Source: SZUA-430 sp044375275
Lineage (GTDB): Bacteria > Pseudomonadota > Alphaproteobacteria > Micropepsales > Micropepsaceae
Direction: 5' to 3'
Length of the DNA stretch: 33,541 nt
Assembly: GCA_044375275.1 (NCBI GenBank)
Contig: JBILMZ010000013.1
Span: forward strand, 1-33,541
Shown: positions 1 to 7,991 of the stretch, one piece after another
Numbering within the stretch: the stretch's first letter is position 1
How the letters are laid out: every line of letters begins with the position of its first letter
Position numbers and translations under genes: made by a program
The notes under the pieces: model-generated
Databases searched by the model: none
Seen by the model: only the letters and a program-made list of their open reading frames with translations
What the model was told of the DNA's origin: nothing

Positions 1-921
1 ATGCTTTTCCTCTGGATCCTCACGGGGGTGCACCAGATCCAGCCTGCAGAGCAGGGTGTAGTCCTTCGATTCGGGCAGTATGTCGACAAGCTCGGATCAG
101 GCCTTCATGTCCGCCTGCCATATCCGATTGAAGTGGTCTTGCGACCGAATGTGGAAGCTGAAAACCAGCTCCATGTCGGGTTCATCAAGGAGGCTGATGC
201 CTCGGATGCCCCCTCGATCGACATCTCCGCCGAGAGCATCATGTTGACCGGCGACGAGAACGTCGTCGACCTTGATTTTGATGTTTTCTGGAAGATTGCC
301 GACGCCGAAAAATACCTGTTCGAGGTGAAGGATCCCCAGAACACAATCAAGGCCATTGCAGAAAGTGCGATGCGCGAAGTTGTCGGCAACAACAAGATCG
401 AGACCGTGCAGACCGAGGGCCGTGTCGTCGTGCAGCAGGAAGTCCAGAAGCTCATGCAGAAGATCCTGGATTCCTACAATGCCGGCGTGACCATCACGCG
501 CGTCATCCTTCTGAAGGTCGATCCGCCGACGCAGGTCATCGATGCTTTCCGCGACGTGCAGGCTGCACGTGCTGACCAGGAGAAGCGCCGCAACGAAGCC
601 CAGAAGTACCAGAACACCATCGTGCCGCAGGCGCGCGGTGAAGCTGCCAAGATCGTGCAGGATGCGGAAGCCTACAAGCAGAAGCTCATCACGGAAGCGC
701 AGGGTGAGGCGCAGCGGTTCCTGTCCATCTTCGAGCAATACAAGAATGCCAAGCAGGTAACCCGCGAGCGCATGTATCTCGAAACCATGCAGCGCGTACT
801 TGGTTCGACGAACAAGATCGTCATCGAAAACAAGAGCGGCATCATACAGTATCTGCCCATGCCCATGCCGGAACTCCGGCGGACGCAGAGCCCTGAAGTT
901 GCAACGCCGGGAGCGAACTGA
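1..921 (+). CDS. hflK: FtsH-protease modulator HflK (N-terminus cut by window)
   Basis: This is the SPFH/band-7 membrane protein that forms a complex with HflC and restrains the membrane AAA protease FtsH. The visible 306 residues begin inside or just after the transmembrane segment (LFLWILTG) and continue into the band-7 start (EQGVVLRFGQY). A long Ala/Glu/Gln-rich coiled-coil stretch follows at about 190-245 (AQKYQN...EAAKIVQDAEAY). The C-terminal tail ends with Pro-rich LPMPMPEL. HflK normally has a Gly-rich cytoplasmic N-terminus before the membrane helix. That part is absent here, so the ATG at base 1 is probably an internal methionine and the true start lies upstream of the window. The hflC start lies 2 bases after the stop, so the two are co-transcribed and probably translationally coupled. 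Confidence 0.95.
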   Translation: MLFLWILTGVHQIQPAEQGVVLRFGQYVDKLGSGLHVRLPYPIEVVLRPNVEAENQLHVGFIKEADASDAPSIDISAESIMLTGDENVVDLDFDVFWKIADAEKYLFEVKDPQNTIKAIAESAMREVVGNNKIETVQTEGRVVVQQEVQKLMQKILDSYNAGVTITRVILLKVDPPTQVIDAFRDVQAARADQEKRRNEAQKYQNTIVPQARGEAAKIVQDAEAYKQKLITEAQGEAQRFLSIFEQYKNAKQVTRERMYLETMQRVLGSTNKIVIENKSGIIQYLPMPMPELRRTQSPEVATPGAN

Positions 922-923
922 CC

Positions 924-1796
924 ATGCGCAATTCAATTGGCGTTATCGTTTTCGGCCTGATCGGCTTCGTCTTCCTGGCCTTCAATTCGCTATTCATCGT
1001 TCACCAGACCGATCAGGCGCTGGTCACGCAGTTTGGTGAACTTGTCCGTGTCGTGCGCGAGCCCGGCCTGGCATTCAAGGCACCGTTCATCCAGAACGTC
1101 ACCTACATGGACAAGCGGATCCTGGAGCTTGATGCAGATCCGGAAGAAGTCATTGCGTCGGACAGGCGGCGAATTGTCGTCGATGCGTTTGCCAGGTATC
1201 GCATCTCCGACGCCTTGCGCTTTTACCAGTCGCTTCGGACGGATGCGCTTGCGCGGCAACGTCTTTCGTCGATGTTGAGTTCAAGCTTGCGTGGCGAACT
1301 CGGCAAGCGGCCCTTTGCAACATTGCTGTCGGCTGAACGCCAGGTGCTGATGACGGCCATTCGCGACCAGATGCGTTCCCAGGCCAAGGCGCTGGGTATC
1401 GAGATCGTTGACGTCAGGATCCGCCGGGCCGACCTGCCCAAGGAGAACCTGGACAGCGTCTTCGGTCGCATGCAGACAGAGCGACAGCGCGAGGCTGCAG
1501 GGTATCGCGCCTCGGGTGATGAAGAAGCGCAGCGCATTCGTTCATCTGCCGACAAGGAAGTGACCATTCTCAAGGCCACGGCAACCCGGCAGTCCGATAT
1601 CCTTCGTGGTGAAGGCGAGGCCGAGCGCAATCGCGTGCTTGGCGACGCCTATGGTCGCGATCCGGAGTTCTTCGAGTTCTATCGCTCGCTCCTTGCTTAC
1701 GAGCAATCAATGGGACCGAACAACACGACGCTCGTGATTTCGCCAGACAGCCCGTTCTTCAAGTATTTCCAGAAGGGGCAGAAGGGCGGTCGCTAG
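924..1796 (+). CDS. hflC: FtsH-protease modulator HflC
   Basis: HflC is the partner of HflK in the periplasm-facing HflKC cage around FtsH. It has 290 residues, the normal family length. There is one N-terminal membrane helix (about residues 5-26, IGVIVFGLIGFVFLAF), then the band-7 domain (TDQALVTQFGELVRVV), a conserved PLNPD-like region represented by RILELDADPEEV, and an Ala/Glu/Arg-rich coiled coil at about 180-240 (EREAAGYRASGDEEAQRI). The C-terminal LVISPDSPFFKYF matches the usual HflC ending. The ATG lies 2 bases after the hflK stop. A strong terminator follows the stop, so hflKC forms a unit separate from the downstream protease. Confidence 0.96.
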   Translation: MRNSIGVIVFGLIGFVFLAFNSLFIVHQTDQALVTQFGELVRVVREPGLAFKAPFIQNVTYMDKRILELDADPEEVIASDRRRIVVDAFARYRISDALRFYQSLRTDALARQRLSSMLSSSLRGELGKRPFATLLSAERQVLMTAIRDQMRSQAKALGIEIVDVRIRRADLPKENLDSVFGRMQTERQREAAGYRASGDEEAQRIRSSADKEVTILKATATRQSDILRGEGEAERNRVLGDAYGRDPEFFEFYRSLLAYEQSMGPNNTTLVISPDSPFFKYFQKGQKGGR

Positions 1797-1824
1797 CCCC
1801 GCCGGTAAACCTGATCTTTACCTG

Positions 1825-1858
1825 AAACAGCGCTGATCAACCGAGAGGCGCTGTTTTT
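1825..1858 (+). terminator. rho-independent terminator after hflKC
   Basis: There is a perfect 9-bp stem (AAACAGCGC at 1825-1833 pairing with GCGCTGTTT at 1848-1856), a 14-base loop, and a run of five T at 1854-1858. It sits 28 bases after the hflC stop and just before the protease gene, so it should end the hflKC transcript. Confidence 0.85.
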
Positions 1859-1873
1859 GATTCAGGGATTGCC

Positions 1874-3247
1874 GTGGGCATAAAGACCGACATTCTGGCT
1901 GCTGTCGTTACATCATGGCTGATGCTGTCATCGGTCGCGCGGGCTGAGCCATTACCTGAGAACCTCGCGTCGCTTGTCCAGGTCGCGTCACCTGCGGTGG
2001 TGAGCATTTCGGTTGTGCGCGAGCGCTCCTCGGATGGTCAGGATGGCCGATTTCTAGGTTCCGGCTTTGTGGTCGATGCGACCGGATTTGTCGTCACCAA
2101 CAACCACGTCATTGAAAAGGCCCGCGAAATCTACGTCTCCTTCGTGGATGGAAGGCGGCGTGCAGCAACGCTGGTTGGTGTGGACCGCAAGAGCGATCTG
2201 GCTTTGCTCCGGGTGCCCCCCGGTTCGACATCGCAGGCCCTTCCTCTCGGGGACTCGGACAATACGAGGCCTGGCGACTGGGTGCTTGCCATCGGAAATC
2301 CCTTCGGGCTCGGCGGCAGTGTTTCTGCCGGTATCGTGAGTGCAAGGAACCGGCAGCTCGACAGTGATACCTATGATGATTTCATCCAGACAGATGTCGC
2401 GATCAACAGGGGCAGTTCCGGCGGGCCTCTTCTCAATCTCAAGGGTGAAGTCGTTGGGGTGAACTCGGCTCTCATCTCGCCCAATGGCGGGTCAGCCGGT
2501 GTCAGTTTTGCCATACCCGCCAATACACTTCGATTTGTTGTCTCGAGACTGAAAGCCAAGGGAAGCGTTCAGCGGGGATGGATTGGAGCCAATGTGCTTG
2601 ACCTTACACCAGACCTTGCTGAGGCCTTTGACCGTCCTTCAGCGTCAGGTGCCCTGGTTGGCGATGTGGTTGCATCCGGGCCTGCCGCCAAAGCGGGGCT
2701 CGTGCCCGGCGATATCATCACGCAGGTTGGCACCAGGCCTGTCAGCGACTCCCGGCAGGTGCAGAGGCTGATTGCCGAGGCGGATGCCGGCAGCGCATTG
2801 ACCCTGTCCCTGCTTCGCAAGCGAGCATCGATCAAGGCGCAACTCGTTGTCGCGCATCGCCCGCCAGATGCGGGCCGGGAAGCTTTGCCTTTGGCTGCGG
2901 TCGTCAGCGAGAAGCGGGGGACCCTTGGGCTTCACATGGATGAGTTGACGCCGGCCATGCGCAGCAAGCTTGCACTGGGGACTTCCGTTCCGGCCTTGCT
3001 GGTGCGGGCGGTTGACGGGGCTTCCCCCGGTGCTGAAGCCGATATCCGGCCCGGCGACCTGGTGCTGGAAATCGACCAGAAGCCGGCCCCGACCCTGAAG
3101 GGACTTAAGACCTCGGTAACCACAGCGCGGTCACAGGGCAAAAGATTCATTCTCGTCACGTTGCTGAGGGGCGGGGAAACCGTGTTCAAGGCCTTAAGAA
3201 TGTCTGAACAGAAGTTCAATACGGCGCTCACGGTGCCGCGCAAGTAG
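1874..3247 (+). CDS. degQ: Do/DegQ-type periplasmic serine protease
   Basis: This is an HtrA-family periplasmic protease/chaperone for misfolded envelope proteins. The 457-residue product has a signal peptide (about residues 1-24, ending SSVARA), a trypsin-like domain, and two PDZ domains (about 235-325 and 345-440). The catalytic triad is visible: His78 in NNHVIE, Asp108 in KSDLALL, and Ser182 in RGSSGGPLL. The start is GTG at 1874, the codon that gives a complete signal peptide. The hflK-hflC-protease order is common in proteobacteria. The hflKC terminator lies 16 bases before this start, so a separate promoter is likely, although I could not place one. DegP versus DegQ cannot be settled from sequence; the protein is simply Do-like with a short PDZ2 region. 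Confidence 0.92.
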   Translation: MGIKTDILAAVVTSWLMLSSVARAEPLPENLASLVQVASPAVVSISVVRERSSDGQDGRFLGSGFVVDATGFVVTNNHVIEKAREIYVSFVDGRRRAATLVGVDRKSDLALLRVPPGSTSQALPLGDSDNTRPGDWVLAIGNPFGLGGSVSAGIVSARNRQLDSDTYDDFIQTDVAINRGSSGGPLLNLKGEVVGVNSALISPNGGSAGVSFAIPANTLRFVVSRLKAKGSVQRGWIGANVLDLTPDLAEAFDRPSASGALVGDVVASGPAAKAGLVPGDIITQVGTRPVSDSRQVQRLIAEADAGSALTLSLLRKRASIKAQLVVAHRPPDAGREALPLAAVVSEKRGTLGLHMDELTPAMRSKLALGTSVPALLVRAVDGASPGAEADIRPGDLVLEIDQKPAPTLKGLKTSVTTARSQGKRFILVTLLRGGETVFKALRMSEQKFNTALTVPRK

Positions 3248-3284
3248 GAACCCCTTAAGCCGTTTGCACGAGAATGCCAGGATC

Positions 3285-5897
3285 ATGGGTGGATTGTTCG
3301 GTCTCAATTCTGCAAGCGGTTCGTCGGGCTTCGATTTCTCGGTGCTCAGCGACTATTATCTTGCGAAGTCGCAGGCGCGATCTGCCAGCTCTGCGCCTGT
3401 CCGGAAAACCGAGCCTGTCTCGGTCAAGTATGCGCCGTGGCTGCAGACCAATCCCCTTACCAGCAACACGGCCCGGCTCAAGGATGCGCTGAATACTTCG
3501 TCCTTTGTCGATTTGCGGGACAGCGACATCAACAAGGCGGGTGTCGACGCCGATCACAAGAAGCTCTTTGCGGTGTACAAGGGGCTTACGCGACTTCAGG
3601 CGCTGGCGGAACGTTCGGCCGCCGAGAGTGCCGTGTCAGGTGAGCGCGTGTCCCTGAACAAACGCTTTCAGGCCGGCCTGACGGAGATTCGATCTTTTCT
3701 CACTGACAAGGGATTCGAAGACCTAACCCTGTCCTTTGGGGAGAAGACCTCCAAGGTTGATACCGCGTATCGCAAGGCCAGGACACCGTCCGTCTATAAT
3801 GCGCCATCGATCGTCACCGGTCAGTCGACCGATGCCATCTCCGGACTTCTGGGAACGGAGTCCTTCAATGTCAAAATTGCAAAGAATTCAGGAAACCAGA
3901 CGATTGCGATGAACCTCTCGGAAATCTCCGGGACCGTCTCCATTGACAGCCTGATTTCCTACATGAACGGAAAGCTGGAAGCGGCAGGCGTCTACACGCG
4001 CTTCTCGAAGACGACCGTGAATGGTGCGAAGGATACTGATCCAAAGCGGATCGGGCTCGCCATCCAGACGGTTGCAACCGAAAGGGTGGGCTTTGAAGCT
4101 GCCACGACAAAAGCGGCGGTGTATATCGGCGCCACTGCGGGCGGCGCGGCCAACAAGACGGGGCAAGTGACGAAGCTTACGGATGATGCGACCAGCTCGG
4201 TGTCCAACTTCACCAAGAAGGTTACCGCCACCGGCGGTGTTTCAGAGGTCAAGGGAACGGCGACGGACGCTGACGGAAATGTCTTTGTTGTCGGCAGCGC
4301 GACGGAAGCCGTGGGTGCCGGTATCGTGCAGGGTTCACAGGACGTCTTCCTCCGGAAGTATGATTCCGCCGGGCAGTTGGTCTGGAGCCGGTTGCTTGGT
4401 GCCTCGCAGTCTGCCTCGGGTTATGCCGTTGCCGTGGACGCGAATGGCAATGTGGCAATTGCCGGCAAGGCGTCCGAGAAGCTCTCTTCCACTGCCGTCG
4501 GCGGTGGCGAGGACAGTTTTGTCGCCAAGTATGACGCAGCAGGCCGGGAAGTCTTCCTCAGGCAAATCTCGCCTGTGTCCGACGATACGGCCAATGCGCT
4601 GGCGTTTGCGAGTGATGGGTCGCTACTTGTTGCCGGGCAGACACGATCTGCGATGAGTTCTTCGGTCATGCATAATGGTGCGACCGATGCCTATCTCATG
4701 AAGCTTTCCACGACCGGTTCGTTGAACTGGGTCAGGCATTTCGGTGGAACGGGAGATGATCGCGCAACTTCGGTCGGGATTACATCCGATGGAAGTGCCG
4801 TGGTGGCGACCGTCGAAAACGGAGAAGCCGTGGTACGGAAGGTCGGCATCGCCGATGGCACTTCGCATCCGGCCTGGTCAGTGAATCTTGGAAGTCTCGG
4901 GCAGGGCAGCCTGGGTGCCGTTGCGGTCGATGGATCTGCGATCTATGTGGCCGGATCAACGACCAATACATCACTCAATGCGGGCGGACAGGCCTCCATC
5001 GTTTCTGCGCATGCCGGTGGATCAGACGGGTTTGTCACGCGGATCGATGATGCGGGCAGTGCTGGCACGGCGGCGTTCACGACCTATGTCGGAACAGCGG
5101 GGCAGGATAGTGGCCTCGGTCTGGTGGCCAGCAACGGGTCTGTTTACATTGCCGGTTCGACGAGCGGAAACCTCAGCGGCACCAGTTCATCTGCCACCCC
5201 TGACGCCTATGTCAGGAAGCTCGACTCGAGCGGCAACACGGTCTGGACGCAGCAGTTCGAGAATGCATCTGGCGCCAGTGTCGCCACTTCGCTGTCGGTT
5301 GATCCCCAGGGCGCTTCCGTACTCGACGTTCTCGGACTTCCGCGTGGCAAGGTGGCATTTGATGAAGCGCGAACGATCACGGCCGGGTCCAGTGTCCGGG
5401 CGGGCGATCACTTTTTCATTCGCGTCAATGAAGGTTCCAAGTTCAAGGTGACGATCGATTCTGGCGAAACGATGAGGTCGCTGGCCCGCAAGATCAACAA
5501 CGTCCTCTTGCTGAAGGGCTCGGCCGAAGTCAGTCGTACCGGCGGCGACGGCGTGAGGATCTCGGCGAGTGAACAGAGTGTGGTGGAGCTCCTGCCGGGG
5601 AGCAAAGGCTATGATGCGCTCGCGGGCCTGGGTCTTGAGCCGATAAAGCTCGATGCCACGCGCAAGACGGCATCTACGGCGGCCTCTGTTCGAACGTTTG
5701 CGCTCGGTCTCAAGGCTGATCTCGCCATTGACGAGAAACTCAAGGCGAACACGCTGTCCTATCAGCTGGGCTCAGCGATTGAGGTCATCAAGACGGCTTA
5801 CATGACCATTACGGGGACGACGATGTCCGCCGGCAGCGGGCTCGACCAGCGAGCGCTTGCGTCCTACAAATCTGCGCTTGGGGCCCTGGGGCGATAG
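3285..5897 (+). CDS. flaEY: FlaEY-like flagellar protein: hook-IN-like motifs and beta-propeller repeats
   Basis: The 870-residue product resembles the FlaEY proteins annotated as 'regulatory' beside flgI/flgJ/flbY in Caulobacter relatives; in Caulobacter, flaE/flaY mutants make aberrant filaments. I see an N-terminal helical region (1-165), a first hook-IN-like segment (about 192-245, SFNVKI...SLISYMNGKLEAAGV), SBBP-type beta-propeller repeats (about 318-670; recurring DADGNVFVVGS, DSFVAKYDAAG, GTGDDRATSVGI), a second hook-IN-like motif (about 718-762, VTIDSGETMRSLARKINNV), and a helical C-terminus. There is no signal peptide or DNA-binding motif. The ATG at 3285 is chosen; a TTG at 3264 would add seven residues, and neither has a strong ribosome site. 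It is convergent with flbY, with only six bases between the stops. The family assignment is by architecture and neighbourhood. Confidence 0.72.
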   Translation: MGGLFGLNSASGSSGFDFSVLSDYYLAKSQARSASSAPVRKTEPVSVKYAPWLQTNPLTSNTARLKDALNTSSFVDLRDSDINKAGVDADHKKLFAVYKGLTRLQALAERSAAESAVSGERVSLNKRFQAGLTEIRSFLTDKGFEDLTLSFGEKTSKVDTAYRKARTPSVYNAPSIVTGQSTDAISGLLGTESFNVKIAKNSGNQTIAMNLSEISGTVSIDSLISYMNGKLEAAGVYTRFSKTTVNGAKDTDPKRIGLAIQTVATERVGFEAATTKAAVYIGATAGGAANKTGQVTKLTDDATSSVSNFTKKVTATGGVSEVKGTATDADGNVFVVGSATEAVGAGIVQGSQDVFLRKYDSAGQLVWSRLLGASQSASGYAVAVDANGNVAIAGKASEKLSSTAVGGGEDSFVAKYDAAGREVFLRQISPVSDDTANALAFASDGSLLVAGQTRSAMSSSVMHNGATDAYLMKLSTTGSLNWVRHFGGTGDDRATSVGITSDGSAVVATVENGEAVVRKVGIADGTSHPAWSVNLGSLGQGSLGAVAVDGSAIYVAGSTTNTSLNAGGQASIVSAHAGGSDGFVTRIDDAGSAGTAAFTTYVGTAGQDSGLGLVASNGSVYIAGSTSGNLSGTSSSATPDAYVRKLDSSGNTVWTQQFENASGASVATSLSVDPQGASVLDVLGLPRGKVAFDEARTITAGSSVRAGDHFFIRVNEGSKFKVTIDSGETMRSLARKINNVLLLKGSAEVSRTGGDGVRISASEQSVVELLPGSKGYDALAGLGLEPIKLDATRKTASTAASVRTFALGLKADLAIDEKLKANTLSYQLGSAIEVIKTAYMTITGTTMSAGSGLDQRALASYKSALGALGR

Positions 5898-5903
5898 GCT
5901 TGG

Positions 5904-6338
5904 CTAGACTGCCTGGTTGAGGGTCATGGCTGCACCCCGGGAAGAGCTGCCTGTCTTCGCAATCGCGCCTGTCTTCGCGTACACGGAAGGTGTCTCACGG
6001 GCGATGACGACGTCCGCGACCGCCTTGATGAGGCCTTCGGTCACGTGACGAAAGCGGGATAGAAGTCTGCCCTGCTCGCGCGTTGCAGTCATGAGTTTCT
6101 GGGTTGCACTGTTCAGTCGCTGTTTCAGGGGTGCCGAAATGAACTTGGCGCCACCCGAATTTCTGAACTCCGAGACAGCGCGGGTGTATTGCAGCATCGC
6201 CATCGAGCGATCAGCGTCTGTTCTGGCGAGGTGTGCTGCTCTCTTGTTCCGAAGCGTCGCGATGTCATCGTCAATGATGGCTGTCAGACGTGCGGAGAGG
6301 GCGATGAGTTCTTCTGCCTTGGTCATGTGTTCGCTCAT
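5904..6338 (-). CDS. flbY: FlbY-like flagellar basal-body-associated protein
   Basis: This small (144 aa) soluble, mostly helical protein has no signal peptide. It is the last gene of the flgI-flgJ operon and overlaps flgJ by four bases (ATGA). Its position after flgJ and opposite a FlaEY-like gene matches the Caulobacter gene called flbY. The helical content (EELIALSARLTAIIDDDIATL near the N-terminus, then LKQRLNSATQKLMTATREQ) and the size would also fit a FlgN-type export chaperone for hook-associated proteins, which is the main alternative. The name rests on synteny more than on motifs. No function beyond a flagellar role is assigned. Confidence 0.65.
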   Translation of the reverse strand: MSEHMTKAEELIALSARLTAIIDDDIATLRNKRAAHLARTDADRSMAMLQYTRAVSEFRNSGGAKFISAPLKQRLNSATQKLMTATREQGRLLSRFRHVTEGLIKAVADVVIARETPSVYAKTGAIAKTGSSSRGAAMTLNQAV

Positions 6339-6640
6339 TGACCCTTGCCTTCCTGCAACTTCAGCAACTCGGCCTTGATGTAGGGCGCGAGGCCGATGCC
6401 GCCCTGCTGGGCGAATTGCTTTCCGATGTCCTGCACCATCATCGAACGGAAGATTGATTCTCCCATTCCTCCACCCATGGCACCGTCCGTCGGGACAGTC
6501 TGCCAGACGGTCTCGAACATCTGGGAAAGGAATACACTTTCGAATTCACGTGCGGCTTCGTCCATCTTGCGTTCCGTGGCTGCGGGCAAGACCGGCCGTG
6601 TAGCCTGCATCTGGGCGACGTCGAGGGTCAGTGAGCTCAT
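6335..6640 (-). CDS. flgJ: FlgJ-type rod-binding protein (single domain)
   Basis: FlgJ's N-terminal domain acts as a rod cap and scaffold in the periplasm. The 101-residue product contains only this domain, with the family signature AAREFESVFLSQMFETVW followed by GGGMGESIFRSMMVQDIGKQ and GGIGLAP. The C-terminal glycosidase domain of enterobacterial FlgJ is missing, as is usual in Alphaproteobacteria, so peptidoglycan cutting must be done by another enzyme. The start lies just after the flgI stop and the stop overlaps flbY (ATGA), so the three genes are translationally linked. Confidence 0.93.
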   Translation of the reverse strand: MSSLTLDVAQMQATRPVLPAATERKMDEAAREFESVFLSQMFETVWQTVPTDGAMGGGMGESIFRSMMVQDIGKQFAQQGGIGLAPYIKAELLKLQEGKGQ

Positions 6641-6641
6641 G

Positions 6642-7751
6642 TTACATCGCCTCGATTTCGGCCTGGAGCGCGCCGGCAGCCTTGATGGCCTGCAGGATCG
6701 CGATCATGTCACGCGGGCTCACGCCGAGCGCGTTCAGTCCGTTGACGAGTTGCTGGAGGCTGACCCCCGTCTTCATCACGGCGAGCTTGCGGTCGGACGG
6801 TTCCTCGATCGTGATTTCCGTCGATGGGACTACGGTCGTCTCGCCGCGGCTGAAGGGTTCCGGCTGGGAAACCTCGGGCAATTCCGTGACACGGATGGTC
6901 AGGTTCCCCTGCGCGATGGCGACCGAGGAAATGCGAACGTCTGCGCCCATCACGATGATGCCGGATGCTTCGTCGATCACGACCTTTGCCGGCAGGTCCG
7001 GTTCGACGCGGAGCTGCTCGATGTCGGTCAGCAGGCTTACCATGTCGGTGCGGGAGGAGGCCGGGACCGTCAGGCGTATCGTTGCATGATCATCCGTGAC
7101 GGCGACCGGAGATCCGATGAATGTGTTGATTGCATCCGTGACCCTCTTGGCCGTCGTGAAGTCCGGGTTGCGGAGCGACAGGCGGAGGGACTGCACGGCG
7201 GACAGGTCGAAGGGAATCTCGCGCTCGACGATTGCACCGGCTGCGATGCGTCCTGACGTCGGTACGCCCTTGGTTACTGATGAAGCCTGCCCCTGGGCGG
7301 AGAAGCCGTTGATCGTGATCTGGCCCTGGGTGACGGCGTAAACGTTTCCATCTGCGCCGAGGAGCGGCGTCACCAGAAGGGTACCGCCCTGGAGGTTCTT
7401 GGCATCGCCCAGCGCGCTCACTGTCACGTCGATGCGGCTGCCCTGGGTCGCGAAAGAGGGGAGGTTTGCGGTAACAATCACGGCTGCAACGTTGCCGCTT
7501 GAAATGTTCGTGCCGCGGGTATTCACGCCGAAGCGCTCCAGCATGGCCTGGAGGCTCTGCTGGGTACCCGGTGCGTTGCGCAGGCTGTCGCCGGTGCCGT
7601 TCAGGCCGACCACCAGGCCGTAGCCGACGAGCTGGTTCTCGCGAACGCCTTCAATGTCGGTGATGTCCTTGATGCGCGAGTACGCGTAAACCCCAGGCGC
7701 TGCTGCAGCCATGAGGGCAAAACCAAGGAGAGTTCCAAGCAAGCGGTGCAT
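6642..7751 (-). CDS. flgI: Flagellar P-ring protein FlgI
   Basis: FlgI forms the P-ring around the rod in the peptidoglycan layer. The 369-residue product has a Sec signal peptide (MHRLLGTLLGFALMAAAAPGVYA) followed by the family start SRIKDITDIEGVRENQLVGYGLVVGLNGTGD and the end VNGLNALGVSPRDMIAILQAIKAAGAL. Length and motifs are normal for the family. A GAGAAG ribosome site precedes the ATG. It is the first gene of flgI-flgJ-flbY and diverges from fliX. A sigma-54 promoter (7803-7817) lies about 50 bases upstream, which fits late (class III) expression. Confidence 0.97.
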   Translation of the reverse strand: MHRLLGTLLGFALMAAAAPGVYAYSRIKDITDIEGVRENQLVGYGLVVGLNGTGDSLRNAPGTQQSLQAMLERFGVNTRGTNISSGNVAAVIVTANLPSFATQGSRIDVTVSALGDAKNLQGGTLLVTPLLGADGNVYAVTQGQITINGFSAQGQASSVTKGVPTSGRIAAGAIVEREIPFDLSAVQSLRLSLRNPDFTTAKRVTDAINTFIGSPVAVTDDHATIRLTVPASSRTDMVSLLTDIEQLRVEPDLPAKVVIDEASGIIVMGADVRISSVAIAQGNLTIRVTELPEVSQPEPFSRGETTVVPSTEITIEEPSDRKLAVMKTGVSLQQLVNGLNALGVSPRDMIAILQAIKAAGALQAEIEAM

Positions 7752-7802
7752 GACGTTAACTTCTCGTTCTCATTCTGAGCGCAAGTGCTGTCACGTATCA
7801 AA

Positions 7803-7817
7803 GCGAGGGTCATGCCA
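7803..7817 (-). promoter_or_regulatory. sigma-54 (-24/-12) promoter of flgI operon
   Basis: Read on the minus strand the element is TGGCATGACCCTCGC, which differs from TGGCACG-N4-TTGC at two positions. The invariant GG and GC are present at the correct 12-base spacing. The predicted start near 7790 leaves about a 40-base leader before flgI. Caulobacter P-ring and hook genes are known sigma-54 targets. Confidence 0.8.
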
Positions 7818-7896
7818 CTGCGTTTACCGCACGGATCCGCCGCTTCCTGTCGGCATCACGCTGAAAATGGCGGCAAGTAACTCCATGGCGGCAGTT

Positions 7897-7906
7897 ATTG
7901 CCCGGC
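7897..7906. promoter_or_regulatory. Shared decamer ATTGCCCGGC, candidate FlbD (ftr-like) element
   Basis: The same ten bases occur at 12472-12481 in the other divergent flagellar intergenic region. Here the decamer lies about 80 bases upstream of the flgI -24 element, a suitable distance for a sigma-54 enhancer, and 3 bases upstream of the CtrA-type box of fliX. The identity as an FlbD site is inference from position and sharing. Confidence 0.4.
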
Positions 7907-7909
7907 GCT

Positions 7910-7925
7910 TTCAGCCGATCTTAAC
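7910..7925 (+). promoter_or_regulatory. CtrA-type box upstream of fliX
   Basis: TTCA-GCCGATC-TTAAC matches TTAA-N7-TTAAC with one mismatch in the left half. It lies 67 bases before the preferred fliX start. Caulobacter fliX is a class II, CtrA-dependent gene. Confidence 0.6.
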
Positions 7926-7991
7926 CGCGTTGGTTCATCTTTCGGGCGTACTTGAATGCAATGGTCTCTCGGGAAGGGTGTGTCCGGCGTG

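Noticed and set aside
97..936. 279-codon open frame on the minus strand
   Set aside because: It is antisense to hflK, which is a clear SPFH protein.
2728..2742. TGGCACC...TGT sigma-54-like sequence inside the Do protease gene
   Set aside because: The -12 part does not match, and it lies in the middle of a coding region with no gene start nearby.
3246..3260. Possible sigma-54 promoter AGGAACCCCTTAAGC before the FlaEY-like gene
   Set aside because: GG and GC spacing is right, but four of the other conserved positions differ and the leader would be only about 12 bases. Too weak to annotate.
6396..7256. 286-codon open frame on the plus strand
   Set aside because: It is antisense to flgI and flgJ, both with strong family motifs.
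7770..7790. GTGACAGCACTTGC on the minus strand as an alternative flgI promoter
   Set aside because: The -24 GG is missing; the element at 7803-7817 is far better.
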